Shown here: piece after piece, positions 18,718-29,925 of the stretch
How the letters are laid out: every line of letters begins with the position of its first letter
Numbering within the stretch: position 1 is the first letter of the stretch
NCBI RefSeq assembly: GCF_900100795.1
Contig: NZ_FNCO01000001.1
Location: forward strand, 372,001 to 436,000
Direction of reading: 5' to 3'
Length of the DNA: 64,000 nt
Source: Pseudomonas abietaniphila
GTDB taxonomy: Bacteria; Pseudomonadota; Gammaproteobacteria; Pseudomonadales; Pseudomonadaceae
Notes under the pieces: model-generated
Seen by the model: the letters and a program-made list of their open reading frames with translations, nothing else
What the model was told of the DNA's origin: nothing
The model's database searches: none
Made by a program: the position numbers and the translations under genes

Positions 18718-19737
18718 TCAATTCAAGTGAGCCTTGAGCTCGCCCGCCGCCTGACGCATCGCTGCCTTGACCTCCGCAATGTTGCTCAGCGGATTGAGCA
18801 GCCCGTAGTCGTGGACCATGCCGTTGTAGCGCACCGCGGTCACATCGACGCCAGCGGCATCCAGCTTGCGGGCATAGGCTTCGCCTTCGTCACGCAACAC
18901 ATCCAGGCCGGCCGTCTGCACCAGCGCCGGTGGCAGGCCCTTGAGCTGCTCGGTGGTCGCACGCAGTGGCGATGCGTGAATCTCGGCGCGCTGTTTCGCA
19001 TCGGTGGTGTAGCTGTCCCAGAACCACGTCATCATGTTTTTGGTGAGGAAGTGACCCTCGGCGTAGGTCTGGTAGGAGCCTGTGTCGAAGTTCGCATCGG
19101 TGACCGGCCACAGCAGCAATTGGAAACGCAGCTTCGGCGTGTTCTGCTCTTTGGCCATCAGCGCTACCACGGCTGCCATGTTGCCACCGACGCTGTTACC
19201 GGCCACGGCGAGCCTTGAGCCGTCGACATTGATGTCCTTGCCGTGCTCGGCCACCCAGCGGGTCGCGGCGTAGGCTTGATTGATCGCGGTGGGGTAATGC
19301 GCCTCCGGCGAAGGCGTGTAGTCCACGTAGACCGCCACCGCACCTGAACCCACCACCAGATCACGAATCAGGCGGGCATGCGTCGGATAATCACCGAGGA
19401 CCCAGCCACCGCCGTGGAAATACATGAATACCGGCAGTTCACCTTTGACGCCTGCGGGGCGCACGATCGTCAGCTTGATGGTCTGGTTGTCGGCCTTGAT
19501 GGTCTTCTCGCTGACCTGGATGCCGGACATATCGACCTTCACCGAGTTCTGTGCACCGGTGAGCACCGCACGGGCATCCTTGGGCGTCATTTGCTCCAGC
19601 GGTCGGCCGCCACCTGCCGCGAGGGCGTTGAGGAAGGCTTGAGTCTGGTGCTCAGGCACGGTGGTTTCGGCGGCGAACGCATTGCCAATGGACAGTGCGA
19701 GGAGGGTAGCGGTCAGGATCTTTTTCAGGGTGTTCAT
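18718..19737 (-). CDS. Secreted alpha/beta hydrolase, HSL (lipase/esterase) family
   Basis: Predicted exported esterase of 339 residues. A signal peptide is visible (KKILTATLLALSIGNAFA). The oxyanion-hole motif HGGGW is at about residues 108-112 and the nucleophile elbow GNSVGG has Ser at about 182. The acid lies in GLDVLRDEGE (Asp 279 or 283) and His is at about 309 in YNGMVHDYG. These define the hormone-sensitive-lipase group, which hydrolyses short or medium acyl esters. The gene stands alone between the REP array and the AraC regulator; its 254-bp upstream gap presumably holds a promoter. Natural substrate unknown. Confidence 0.88.
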   Translation of the reverse strand: MNTLKKILTATLLALSIGNAFAAETTVPEHQTQAFLNALAAGGGRPLEQMTPKDARAVLTGAQNSVKVDMSGIQVSEKTIKADNQTIKLTIVRPAGVKGELPVFMYFHGGGWVLGDYPTHARLIRDLVVGSGAVAVYVDYTPSPEAHYPTAINQAYAATRWVAEHGKDINVDGSRLAVAGNSVGGNMAAVVALMAKEQNTPKLRFQLLLWPVTDANFDTGSYQTYAEGHFLTKNMMTWFWDSYTTDAKQRAEIHASPLRATTEQLKGLPPALVQTAGLDVLRDEGEAYARKLDAAGVDVTAVRYNGMVHDYGLLNPLSNIAEVKAAMRQAAGELKAHLN

Positions 19738-19991
19738 GAGGGCTTAGTCCTTTAGGTCGAATGAGTCGGGAGTGGGTGGCCGCTGACGCTCGTTGAGCGG
19801 GATGCTTGCTGGCTTGGAGGTGAATGTACGGACTAAACGATGAGGGAACAATTAGGCTAAATGGGGAATCATTGTTTCTGATTTGGGGACGCTGAATGCG
19901 CGACGTGTCGCTCGCAGGCAACGAATGTCCGGGTGCAGCGGGTGGAGGGATTTTTGCAGGGCGGGAGCCGGTCGGCGTGCGCTTGCCTGTG

Positions 19992-20873
19992 CTAACGAGA
20001 AGACCGGGCAAGGGTCTGGCTGGGGTATTCCAGAAACAGCGACCGATAGGTTTCCGCAAACCGCCCCAGATGCCAGAACGAATAGCGCATCGCAACTTCT
20101 GCAACGTTGGTGCCTTCGCGCCTGGCTGACAAAAGATCCTGACGTGCCAGGTTCAGGCGTCGGGTCCGTAGCCAGGCGGTCGGCGCCATGCCGACGCATT
20201 CATTGAAGGCCTTGCGCAACTGCTGGAACGATGTATCCGCGGTCTCGGCCAATTGCACGACGCTGAAATTTTCCGTGGGGTAAGCGCTGACCTGTTCGAA
20301 CACCCGCTGCACGATCTTTCGCTGATCACGGACTCGCAGATTTCTGCCCGATAAGGGCGAGCACTGCGACTGTTCCAGCACGTACAGACAGTCCTCGATC
20401 AACTGATCCCCCAAGTGAATCGACTCGGCGGTGTCAGCGTGGGTCATGCGGGTCAGCATCGTGCTCAGCCAACCGCTGAACAGCGCGCCGTGAGGGGATT
20501 TGAGCGGGGTCAGCAGCAGGTCTTCGAAGGTGCGGTGCAGATGGCGGGTGCCCAGGCTGTCCTGTCTGATTACCACCGCGATTTCGCGGTAGTTCTCCGG
20601 TGTGATCCACAGGTTCTGCGTGCTGGCGTCCAGCAGGTACAGCGCGCGGTCGGCCATGTCGAAGCTGAACACCAAGGCATCGCTTGGCGCTTTGTAATAC
20701 TGCTCGATGCGGGTATTCATGTGCTCTTCGTAGACTTGCACGCCGCCCAGTTCCGCCTCGACCAGCCGTCCCTTGAACTGCCCCGACGACATCTGCGCGT
20801 AGTGCAGGCTCCAGCCTGCGTAAGAAGTGCCTTGCTGATCGGCGGCGACGGTTTCGAATACCTTGACCGACAT
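19992..20873 (-). CDS. AraC-family transcriptional regulator
   Basis: DNA-binding regulator of 293 residues. The C-terminal about 100 residues contain the double helix-turn-helix of the family (FSVVQLAETADTSFQQLRKAF, then WLRTRRLNLARQDLL and VAEVAMRYSFWHLGRFAETYR). The N-terminal part is a cupin-like sensor region resembling EutR-type regulators. The start at 20873 (MSVKVFETVAADQQ) was chosen because the sequence further upstream, although open, is out of family and overlaps the region facing the synthetase gene. It is divergent from the amine-catabolism operon across 253 bp, so it is a good candidate for that operon's regulator. Confidence 0.85.
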   Translation of the reverse strand: MSVKVFETVAADQQGTSYAGWSLHYAQMSSGQFKGRLVEAELGGVQVYEEHMNTRIEQYYKAPSDALVFSFDMADRALYLLDASTQNLWITPENYREIAVVIRQDSLGTRHLHRTFEDLLLTPLKSPHGALFSGWLSTMLTRMTHADTAESIHLGDQLIEDCLYVLEQSQCSPLSGRNLRVRDQRKIVQRVFEQVSAYPTENFSVVQLAETADTSFQQLRKAFNECVGMAPTAWLRTRRLNLARQDLLSARREGTNVAEVAMRYSFWHLGRFAETYRSLFLEYPSQTLARSSR

Positions 20874-21126
20874 AAATAGCCTGCGCTTGAGCGCTGTTGT
20901 TATGAGGTGCGGGCACCATAGCAGCCCGCCTTGGCGCCCCGCAACCCACGTTTTCCGGGGCTTTCGGTGCCCCGCTGACTGAATCTGTGTTCGCACCAAA
21001 ACAGGGCGGACAGGTTGCGCGAAAGTGGATAGACCGGCGGCTCGACGATCTTCCAGCATAAGGCCCAGCACAGCGCTCGGGCCGAAGCCCACCGCGCCAG
21101 GATTCGTCGTCACCCCCAGAGGTCTC

Positions 21127-23618
<2,492 letters not shown>

Positions 23619-23628
23619 GGAACGCTTT

Positions 23629-24921
23629 ATGCCTGCTGCACTGCCACACACGGGTTCGTACTATGCCGCGTCGGTCGCGCCCGAGCCCGAGCGCGCCTCA
23701 CTGGACACCGCCATCAACGCAGACGTCTGCATCATCGGCGGTGGCTTCACCGGGGTGAACACCGCGCTGGAACTGGCCGAACGTGGGATGTCGGTGGTGC
23801 TGCTGGAAGCGCAGCGCATCGGCTGGGGCGCCAGTGGCCGCAACGGAGGGCAGTTGATTCGTGGCCTGGGGCATGACGTCAGCGGTGTCGAACGCTGGGT
23901 CGGCAAGGAGGGCGTGCGGTATCTGCAGCAGGCGGGTTCCGAGTCGGTCGACATCGTGCGACAGCGGGTGAACGACAACGGCCTGGCGTGCGACCTGCGC
24001 TGGGGGTATTGCGACCTGGCCAACACGCCCTCGCACTGGAAGGGTTTGCAGGAAGAACTGGGTGCGCTGACGGCCCAGGGTTATCCGCATCCGCTGCGGC
24101 TGGTGGAGAAGGACGCGCTGCATGAAGTGGTGAATTCATCCGCCTATGTGGGCGGGTTGATCGACATGGGCTCGGGGCATCTGCACCCGCTCAAGCTGAT
24201 CCTGGCCGAGGCACGGCTGGCGGAGGCGAAGGGCGCGATCCTCTACGAGGCCAGCCCGGTACGCCGGATCGTGCACGGGGCCAAGGTCCAGGTGTTCACC
24301 GATCAGGGTCAGGTCACGGCCGGTCAGGTGGTGCTGGCGTGCGATGCGTTTCTTGAAAAGCTGGAGCCGGCACTGACGGGCAAGCTTCTGCCTGCGGGGA
24401 GTTACATCATCGCCACCGAGCCGTTGGGCGAGGCGCGGGCGAGAGCGTTGATTCCGCAGAACATGGCGTTGTGTGATCAGCGGGTGGCGCTGGACTATTA
24501 CCGGTTGTCCGCAGACAACCGGCTGTTGTTCGGCGGCGCCTGTCATTATTCGGGGCGTGATCCGGCGAACATCGGTGATTACATGCGGCCGAAGATGGAG
24601 CGGGTGTTTGCGCAGTTGAAAGGGGTGGGAATCGACTTTCAGTGGGGCGGGATGATCGGGATCAGTGCCAATCGGTTTCCGCAGATCGGGTATTTGCCGA
24701 AGGCGCCGAATGTGTTTTACGCGCAGGGTTATTCGGGGCACGGTTTGAACGTCACGCATTTTGCGGCGCGGATTCTGGCGCAGGCGATTGCCGAGCGGGA
24801 CAGCCGGGCGGTGGAGTTGTTTGCCAAGGTTCCGCACCGTACGTTTCCCGGCGGGGAGCGGCTGCGTTCGCCGCTGTTGGCGTTGGGGATGATGTGGTAT
24901 CGGTTCAAGGAGTTGATTTGA
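23629..24921 (+). CDS. FAD-dependent amine oxidoreductase (DAO family, PuuB-like)
   Basis: Flavoenzyme of 430 residues, predicted to oxidise gamma-glutamyl-polyamines (PuuB role). The Rossmann FAD-binding motif is VCIIGGGFTGVNTALELAE near residue 28, followed by GWGASGRNGGQL, which is characteristic of this DAO subgroup. C-terminal motifs are FGGACHYSGRDP, FQWGGMIGISANRFPQIG and YAQGYSGHGLNVTHFAAR. It begins 10 bp after the binding-protein gene. Substrate specificity cannot be read from sequence; the operon suggests the order synthetase, uptake, oxidation. Confidence 0.87.
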   Translation: MPAALPHTGSYYAASVAPEPERASLDTAINADVCIIGGGFTGVNTALELAERGMSVVLLEAQRIGWGASGRNGGQLIRGLGHDVSGVERWVGKEGVRYLQQAGSESVDIVRQRVNDNGLACDLRWGYCDLANTPSHWKGLQEELGALTAQGYPHPLRLVEKDALHEVVNSSAYVGGLIDMGSGHLHPLKLILAEARLAEAKGAILYEASPVRRIVHGAKVQVFTDQGQVTAGQVVLACDAFLEKLEPALTGKLLPAGSYIIATEPLGEARARALIPQNMALCDQRVALDYYRLSADNRLLFGGACHYSGRDPANIGDYMRPKMERVFAQLKGVGIDFQWGGMIGISANRFPQIGYLPKAPNVFYAQGYSGHGLNVTHFAARILAQAIAERDSRAVELFAKVPHRTFPGGERLRSPLLALGMMWYRFKELI

Positions 24922-24982
24922 GGGTAGGGCGCAGCCTAGCCTGCAGCAGCACCAACAGGGTTGCAGTCGAAAATGGTATCGG

Positions 24983-25594
24983 TCACTCCGGCGACGCTCC
25001 GTGGGCCCGCGCCGAACGGACATCCATGTCCTGACGGCGCTCTCGCGGCATCCATGGCGCTCGACCCACTGCGCGCCGCCTGCGTTCAGCCTGCACCCAA
25101 GTCGCGTTTTGTAGTGTCTGGGCCATTGATGTAAAAGAGCAAAATCAACGGCAAGGCCAGGAGCTTCAGGATTCCGCAGCCCTGTAGGAGCGTGGCTTGT
25201 CCCGCGATCTACCGCGCAGCGGTAGCAAAACCATACGACTCGATCATGCCCGACACCCCGCATGCATCGGGTTTGCTGCCGGTTCCCGGCAGATCGTCCG
25301 AGTGCGGCCCAGACCAAGCGCGCTCCTACGCCTTCGGCAGAATCAACAGCACAGCGGACATCCATGACACTTATTTCGTTGATCGTTCGCACGCGGAGCG
25401 GGGGAACGATCAAGCGCGTAAGCGGGCTTAGTTGTTGATCTTCAAACCGTAGCAGTCCAGACACCACAAAACGCGACTTGGGTGCAGGCTGAACGCAGGC
25501 GATGCGGAGTGGGCCGAGCGGCATGGATGCCGCGAGAGCCGCCCCCCGCCATGGATGGCGGATGGCGGCGGGCCCACGGAGCGTCGCCGGAGTG
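24983..25594. repeat. Composite inverted-repeat element with internal REP pair (copy 1)
   Basis: Fills most of the 878-bp gap after the oxidoreductase gene. Outer arms of roughly 110-150 bp (24983 to about 25125, and 25452 to 25594) are imperfect inverted repeats, beginning CACTCCGGCGACGCTCCGTG and including GTTCAGCCTGCACCCAAGTC. Between them lies a REP doublet at 25184-25329, GTAGGAGCG... facing ...CGCTCCTAC, whose inner part has two hairpins (ACCGCGCAGCGGT and CTGCCGGTTCCCGGCAG). A related copy lies at 57709-58086. No transposase or credible gene is inside; a 79-codon frame at 25192-25431 runs across the repeats and is rejected. Confidence 0.85.
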
Positions 25595-25750
25595 AAGGGA
25601 CCCGACGCAGGAGGGCCTAACCGGGAGTTCAGACCCTTGGTTACTTGGGGTCTTTTCAAGTAACCCGCCGATGCGGAACAGTTCGGCCGTTAGGCAGAAC
25701 CGAAAATCAGCGTCACCACAAACGACAGACGTGTACTCAAAATCATCACC

Positions 25751-25780
25751 AAAAAAAACGCCCCGAACCGGTCGGGGCGT
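25751..25780 (-). terminator. Rho-independent terminator of the YgdI/YgdR-like lipoprotein gene
   Basis: Read on the minus strand, a GC stem (ACGCCCCGA / TCGGGGCGT) with a tiny CCGGT-type loop is followed by eight T residues. It lies about 20 bp after the stop of the lipoprotein gene. Confidence 0.9.
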
Positions 25781-25799
25781 CTTTTCAATCAATCAAACA

Positions 25800-26024
25800 T
25801 CACAGTTCTTTTACGGTACGAACCTGATCCTTGTTGATACGGGTCTCTTTGCCGTCCAGTTGCTTGAACTCATAGAAACCGGATTCTTCGTCGTATTTCG
25901 GCGCATCCGTAGCCTGGATCTCACGGCCGTCGTTCAGAGTGATCACTGTCGGCGAAGAGCAACCGGCGAGGGAAGCCAGGCCAAGGGCGAGCAGAAAGGC
26001 TGCGGGAAGGGTCCGTTGGTTCAT
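25800..26024 (-). CDS. Small YgdI/YgdR-family lipoprotein
   Basis: Predicted lipoprotein of 74 residues. The signal peptide ends in the lipobox LAGCSS (Cys at about 22). The remaining about 50 residues match the YgdI/YgdR fold (VITLNDGREIQATDAPKYDE, then GFYEFKQLDGKETRINKDQV), a small beta-sandwich of unknown function in the cell envelope. It is monocistronic, with its own terminator downstream and the mobA gene 88 bp upstream on the same strand. Confidence 0.93.
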   Translation of the reverse strand: MNQRTLPAAFLLALGLASLAGCSSPTVITLNDGREIQATDAPKYDEESGFYEFKQLDGKETRINKDQVRTVKEL

Positions 26025-26112
26025 TACTGTGTCTCCGAGGGTAATTCTTTATGTAGTGAAGTTTCTGACGCAGGGGATGTCAGCAAAGTTCCATGAAACC
26101 TCATTCGCCGCT

Positions 26113-26706
26113 TCAAGGCCTGACGTCGGTCAATAAATCCGGCGTATTCAGATTCGCCAGCCGCGGATCGTTCGCCGGGCACTGAAACGGCACGACGCCC
26201 AGTTCGGCCATGGTCCGCCTCGGGCTGCGTTGGCCTTGCTGCCAATGCGCCTCGAACACCGGCGCGTGAACCGCAGGAATGCAACACAACAAAGGCTCCC
26301 ATTGCTCACCCTGACGCACCATCACCGGCTGTGCGGGATGCGCCAGTGCCGTGCGCCGCAGACCCTCCAGCACGTCGATATCCAGCAAAGGCGAGTCGCA
26401 CGGCATCACCAGCAGGTACGCATGCCGCGCCACCGCCAGCCCCGCGCGAATCCCGGCGTAGGGCCCCGGAAAATCGCTCTCGTCATCCTGAACCAGTTGG
26501 TCGGCGAAACGCGCGTATTGCTCACGGTTGCGGTTGCAGGAAATGATCAGGTCATCGGTCAAGGGACGCGTCAGGCGGTGCAGGTGCTGAATCAGCGGCT
26601 CGCCGCGCCAGTCGATCAGCCCTTTATCGCGCCCGCCCATGCGCTGCCCCCGTCCGCCGGCCAACAGCAGAATCGAGCAGGGCGGCAGGGCGTCGGAAGC
26701 GGTCAT
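26113..26706 (-). CDS. mobA: Molybdenum cofactor guanylyltransferase MobA
   Basis: Transfers GMP from GTP to molybdopterin to make the guanine-dinucleotide cofactor. It has 197 residues, the usual length. The nucleotidyltransferase signature [18 protein letters not shown] is near residue 12, with [10 protein letters not shown] as the metal-binding Asp loop and an NLNTPDL end typical of MobA. The start at 26706 (MTASDALPP) was chosen over the longer frame, which would run into the moaB promoter. It is divergent from moaB-moeA across 77 bp, so the window holds both ends of cofactor assembly. The plus strand has a TATAAC at 26745-26750 that may be the -10 of moaB. Confidence 0.93.
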   Translation of the reverse strand: MTASDALPPCSILLLAGGRGQRMGGRDKGLIDWRGEPLIQHLHRLTRPLTDDLIISCNRNREQYARFADQLVQDDESDFPGPYAGIRAGLAVARHAYLLVMPCDSPLLDIDVLEGLRRTALAHPAQPVMVRQGEQWEPLLCCIPAVHAPVFEAHWQQGQRSPRRTMAELGVVPFQCPANDPRLANLNTPDLLTDVRP

Positions 26707-26783
26707 GGCGAACTCGTTCAGCGGAGAAAAAAGGAGTGCTGTGATATAACACCGGACTGTTTCCCCTACAACTGGACCTGCCG

Positions 26784-27323
26784 ATGAAAGCCAAGGCTGA
26801 CACACCTTTTGTGCCGTTGAACATTGCGGTTTTGACCGTCAGCGACACCCGTACTTTTGACAATGACACCTCCGGACAGATGTTCGTCGACCGCCTGACC
26901 GCAGCCGGTCACGGGCTGATCGAGCGCGTGTTGTTGAAGGACGATCTTTACAAGATCCGCGCTCAGGTCGCGACCTGGATCGCAGACGACTCGGTGCAGG
27001 TGGTGCTGATCACTGGCGGAACCGGTTTCACCGGTCGCGACAGCACGCCTGAAGCCGTGGCCTGTCTGCTGGACAAACAGGTCGACGGGTTTGGCGAGCT
27101 GTTCCGCCAGATCTCGGTGCCGGACATCGGCAGTTCCACTATCCAGTCTCGTGCGCTGGCGGGCCTGGCCAATGGCACGCTGGTTTGCTGCCTGCCGGGT
27201 TCGACCAATGCGGTGCGCACGGGCTGGGACGGCATCCTTGCCGATCAGCTGAACAACAGTTTTCGCCCGTGCAACTTCGTGCCTCACCTGAAAAAAGCTG
27301 AACCGTGCGCAACCCGTGGGTGA
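26784..27323 (+). CDS. moaB: Molybdenum cofactor biosynthesis protein MoaB
   Basis: Molybdopterin adenylyltransferase-type protein of the MoaB/Mog family, 179 residues. The visible motifs are [17 protein letters not shown] at the N terminus, [19 protein letters not shown] (nucleotide/MPT pocket) and [20 protein letters not shown]. It is the first gene of a pair with moeA, 6 bp apart. The call is firm at family level; whether it adenylylates MPT, as Mog does in E. coli, is inference. Confidence 0.94.
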   Translation: MKAKADTPFVPLNIAVLTVSDTRTFDNDTSGQMFVDRLTAAGHGLIERVLLKDDLYKIRAQVATWIADDSVQVVLITGGTGFTGRDSTPEAVACLLDKQVDGFGELFRQISVPDIGSSTIQSRALAGLANGTLVCCLPGSTNAVRTGWDGILADQLNNSFRPCNFVPHLKKAEPCATRG

Positions 27324-27329
27324 GAACCA

Positions 27330-28544
27330 ATGAGCAAGCCTGAAATGCGTGGCCTGATCCCGGTGGAAGAGGCCATGGAACGCTTGATGAGCCTGGCCGA
27401 GTCCACGTCGATCACCGAGCGTGAAACGGTGGCGCTGGCCGATGCACAGGGCCGGGTGCTCGCCGATGACTTGATCTCAACGCTGGACCTGCCGCCGTGG
27501 CCCAACAGCGCCATGGACGGTTATGCACTGCGCGTGGCCGACTGGACCGGCGAGCCGTTGCCGGTCAGCCAGCGGATTTTCGCTGGCCAGGCGCCGCAAC
27601 CCTTGCAACCTGGCACGTGCGCGCGGATCTTTACCGGCGCTCCGGTGCCCGAAGGCGCTGACTGTGTGGAAATGCAGGAGAACGCCGAGGTTCAGGCCGA
27701 CGCGCGCGTGCGCTTCGTTGAACCGTTGAGCGCCCTGCAGAACATCCGTCCCAAAGGCCAGGAGACCACCGTCGGCGACAAGGTGCTCGACGCGGGCACG
27801 GTCATGACGTCCATCGAGCTGGGACTGGCGGCCACTCTGGGCCTGGGCCAACTGGACGTTGTCCGGCGCGCCCGTGTTGCCGTGCTGTCGACCGGCGACG
27901 AGTTGATCGAGCCGGGGCAGCCGTTGGGACCGGGGCAGATTTACAACAGTAATCGCGTTCTGCTGTGCAGTTGGCTCAAGCGTCTGGGCTGTGAAGTCGT
28001 GGATGCCGGGATTCTGCCCGACAACCTTGAAAAGACCCGTGCCGCGCTGGGCGCACTGGGTGACGTGGACCTGATCCTGTCGACGGGCGGGGTGTCGGTG
28101 GGCGAGGCGGATTTCCTCGGCCATGCGTTGCGTGAAGAAGGTGAGATTGCGCTGTGGAAACTGGCGATCAAGCCGGGAAAACCCCTGACCTTCGGTCATT
28201 TCCGTGGCGTTCCTGTGATCGGTTTACCCGGCAATCCGGCTTCCACGCTGGTGACCTTTGCGCTGTTGGCCAGGCCTTACCTGCTGCGCCGTCTTGGCGT
28301 GCAGGAGGTCAAACCGCTGCAGTTCAAAGTGCCCGCCGGGTTTGTCTGGGACAAGCCGGGCAACCGTCGCGAGTACCTGCGCGGGCGTCTGGAGCAGGGA
28401 CGTCTGATCGCTTACCGCAACCAAAGCTCGGGCGTGCTGCGCAGCGCAGCGTGGGCCGATGGTTTGATTGAAGTGATCGAAGGCACCACGGTCGCCGAAG
28501 GTGACTTGCTCAACTTCATCCCGTTGAGCGAGGTCATGGGCTGA
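27330..28544 (+). CDS. moeA: Molybdopterin molybdenumtransferase MoeA
   Basis: Inserts molybdate into adenylylated molybdopterin in the cytoplasm. It has 404 residues, normal for the family. The N-terminal region has LPPWPNSAMDGYALR. The central region has ARIFTGAPVPEGADCVEMQE. The MogA-like domain has VAVLSTGDELIEPG, YNSNRVLL and LSTGGVSVGEADF, then IGLPGNPASTLVTF. The C-terminal beta domain contains NRREYLRGRL. It follows moaB by 6 bp and faces mobA, which completes a molybdenum-cofactor locus. Confidence 0.95.
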   Translation: MSKPEMRGLIPVEEAMERLMSLAESTSITERETVALADAQGRVLADDLISTLDLPPWPNSAMDGYALRVADWTGEPLPVSQRIFAGQAPQPLQPGTCARIFTGAPVPEGADCVEMQENAEVQADARVRFVEPLSALQNIRPKGQETTVGDKVLDAGTVMTSIELGLAATLGLGQLDVVRRARVAVLSTGDELIEPGQPLGPGQIYNSNRVLLCSWLKRLGCEVVDAGILPDNLEKTRAALGALGDVDLILSTGGVSVGEADFLGHALREEGEIALWKLAIKPGKPLTFGHFRGVPVIGLPGNPASTLVTFALLARPYLLRRLGVQEVKPLQFKVPAGFVWDKPGNRREYLRGRLEQGRLIAYRNQSSGVLRSAAWADGLIEVIEGTTVAEGDLLNFIPLSEVMG

Positions 28545-28634
28545 CAAGCGGCTGGATCCAATCTCGGGATCCTGCGCTAACCTCAAAGCGTGTCATGACA
28601 AGTAGGCATCCAGCATTTGCCTTGGAGTATTGTT

Positions 28635-29561
28635 ATGCAGTCTTTGCGCGTGGCCTGTGTGATCCCGACGTACAACGGGCGCAGGGAGCTTGAGCGTTTG
28701 CTCGATTCTCTCTGGGCCCAGACCGCAGAGTTCGACACCTTGATCGTTGATTCCAGCTCCACCGACGGCACGCTGGAGCTGGCGCGCTCACGTTGCAATG
28801 ACGTGATCCGGATCGACAGCAAGGACTTCAACCACGGTGGCACCCGGCAGATGATGGCCGAGACTCATCCCCGGTATGACGTCTTCGTGTACCTGACCCA
28901 GGACACTTATCTCGAAGACCCCCGTGCGGTTGAAAACATCCTGATGCCGTTCGAGGACCCCTTGGTCGGCGCCGTGTGCGGGCGTCAACTGCCGCATCTG
29001 GATGCCACCGTCCTGTCCCAGCATGCCCGCTGGTTCAACTACCCGCCGGTGTCTCGCATCAAGAGCATGGCCGACGTGCCGGAGCTGGGTATCAAGGTGC
29101 CGTTCATGTCCAACTCGTTTTCGGCCTACCGCCGCGATGCCTTGCGTGCGGTGGGCGGGTTCCCTCGGCACGTGATTCTGTCCGAGGACATGTACGTCGC
29201 CGCAAAAATGCTGCTGACCCACTGGAAAGTCGCTTATCAGGGCTCCGCCGTTTGCCGTCATTCGCACAACTACACGCTGCGGGAAGAATTTCGCCGGTAC
29301 TTCGACATTGGTGTCTTTCAGGCCCGCGAATCCTGGATTCACGCGCGGTTTGGCGGTGTACGAGGGGAGGGGTTTCGCTACGTGAAGTCCGAGCTGGATT
29401 TTCTCGGCGTGCGGCGCTGGTATTTGTGGCCGGCATCGTGTGTGCGCAACGGCCTGAAGTTGGTGGCGTTCAAGCTGGGCAAGGAAGAGGCCCGGTTGTC
29501 ACGACCCTTGAAGCGCAAACTGGGGATGTACAAACGCTTCTGGGACAGTGAGCACGCTTGA
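28635..29561 (+). CDS. GT2 glycosyltransferase, rhamnosyltransferase-like
   Basis: Cytoplasmic or membrane-associated sugar transferase of 308 residues, GT-A fold. The N-terminal motif is ACVIPTYNGRRELERLLDSL, followed by LIVDSSSTDGT and the family marker DFNHGGTRQ seen in RfbF/rhamnosyltransferase-like GT2 enzymes. YLTQDTYLED supplies the metal-binding acidic residues, and ILSEDMYVAAKML the likely catalytic base. The start at 28635 has TTGGAG 7 nt upstream; a TTG 18 nt earlier is possible. It lies alone after moeA. The sugar and acceptor are unknown. It may or may not serve the psl cluster, which lacks its own pslC. Confidence 0.8.
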   Translation: MQSLRVACVIPTYNGRRELERLLDSLWAQTAEFDTLIVDSSSTDGTLELARSRCNDVIRIDSKDFNHGGTRQMMAETHPRYDVFVYLTQDTYLEDPRAVENILMPFEDPLVGAVCGRQLPHLDATVLSQHARWFNYPPVSRIKSMADVPELGIKVPFMSNSFSAYRRDALRAVGGFPRHVILSEDMYVAAKMLLTHWKVAYQGSAVCRHSHNYTLREEFRRYFDIGVFQARESWIHARFGGVRGEGFRYVKSELDFLGVRRWYLWPASCVRNGLKLVAFKLGKEEARLSRPLKRKLGMYKRFWDSEHA

Positions 29562-29868
29562 GCCCTTTGCGAACGGTGAGGGAGTTGGGTGCGGGCGTCG
29601 GTCGGACGAATGTGGTGGGTCAGCGATGAAGATGTCGACTGTAACACCGCGTTCGCTGCCCTCGTAACCTCGGACGTCTCCCACAGGGAGCACGTCTGGC
29701 GCGCCACGCGGCGTCTGGCATCAATCACTAAGGAATATATTCAGCAACAGCGATTCCGCTGGATTCGTGCGTCTGGTGCACTCATACACTGCTCAAATGT
29801 CAATTTTTCTCATTGCCAAGGCTTTTTAAACTGCCGGACATAAACCTGGTTCCCGGAGTTGATTGCCT
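29562..29868. repeat. Gap holding a solitary diverged copy of the 157-bp REP-associated unit
   Basis: The stretch has no credible gene. At about 29622-29693 it contains, in inverted orientation, TTCGCTGCC(C)TCGTAACCTC and GACGTCTCCCACAGG, the same words as in the 17.8-18.7 kb tandem array. It appears once here, without the REP palindrome. The last about 100 bp should carry the promoter of the efflux operon; no clear -35/-10 was identified. Confidence 0.6.
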
Positions 29869-29925
29869 ATGTTTCGCGATGCGTTGATCGGTGCGCCGCG
29901 CAAAAGCCTGCGTGCCCGGCCGTGA
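29869..29925 (+). other. Possible 18-codon leader ORF, or original start of the efflux permease
   Basis: An ATG at 29869 with GGAG 10 nt upstream opens a frame of 18 codons (MFRDALIGAPRKSLRARP) whose TGA at 29923-29925 overlaps a GTG at 29922 in the permease frame. It may be a translationally coupled leader, or the true N terminus joined to the permease by a one-base indel. The alternative in-frame TTG at 29859 has its GGAG directly adjacent and its first codons are cysteine-rich and unlike a permease. Confidence 0.35.

Noticed and set aside
17709..18737. Series of 84-codon frames on both strands in the 157-bp array
   Set aside because: The same DNA repeat read in changing frames; a period of 157 cannot keep one frame and no ribosome site is seen.
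25192..25431. 79-codon frame inside the composite repeat element
   Set aside because: Crosses both hairpins and REP ends and is not preserved in copy 2.
24136..25659. 507-codon minus-strand frame
   Set aside because: Runs opposite the FAD oxidoreductase gene and through the composite repeat element; no family resemblance.
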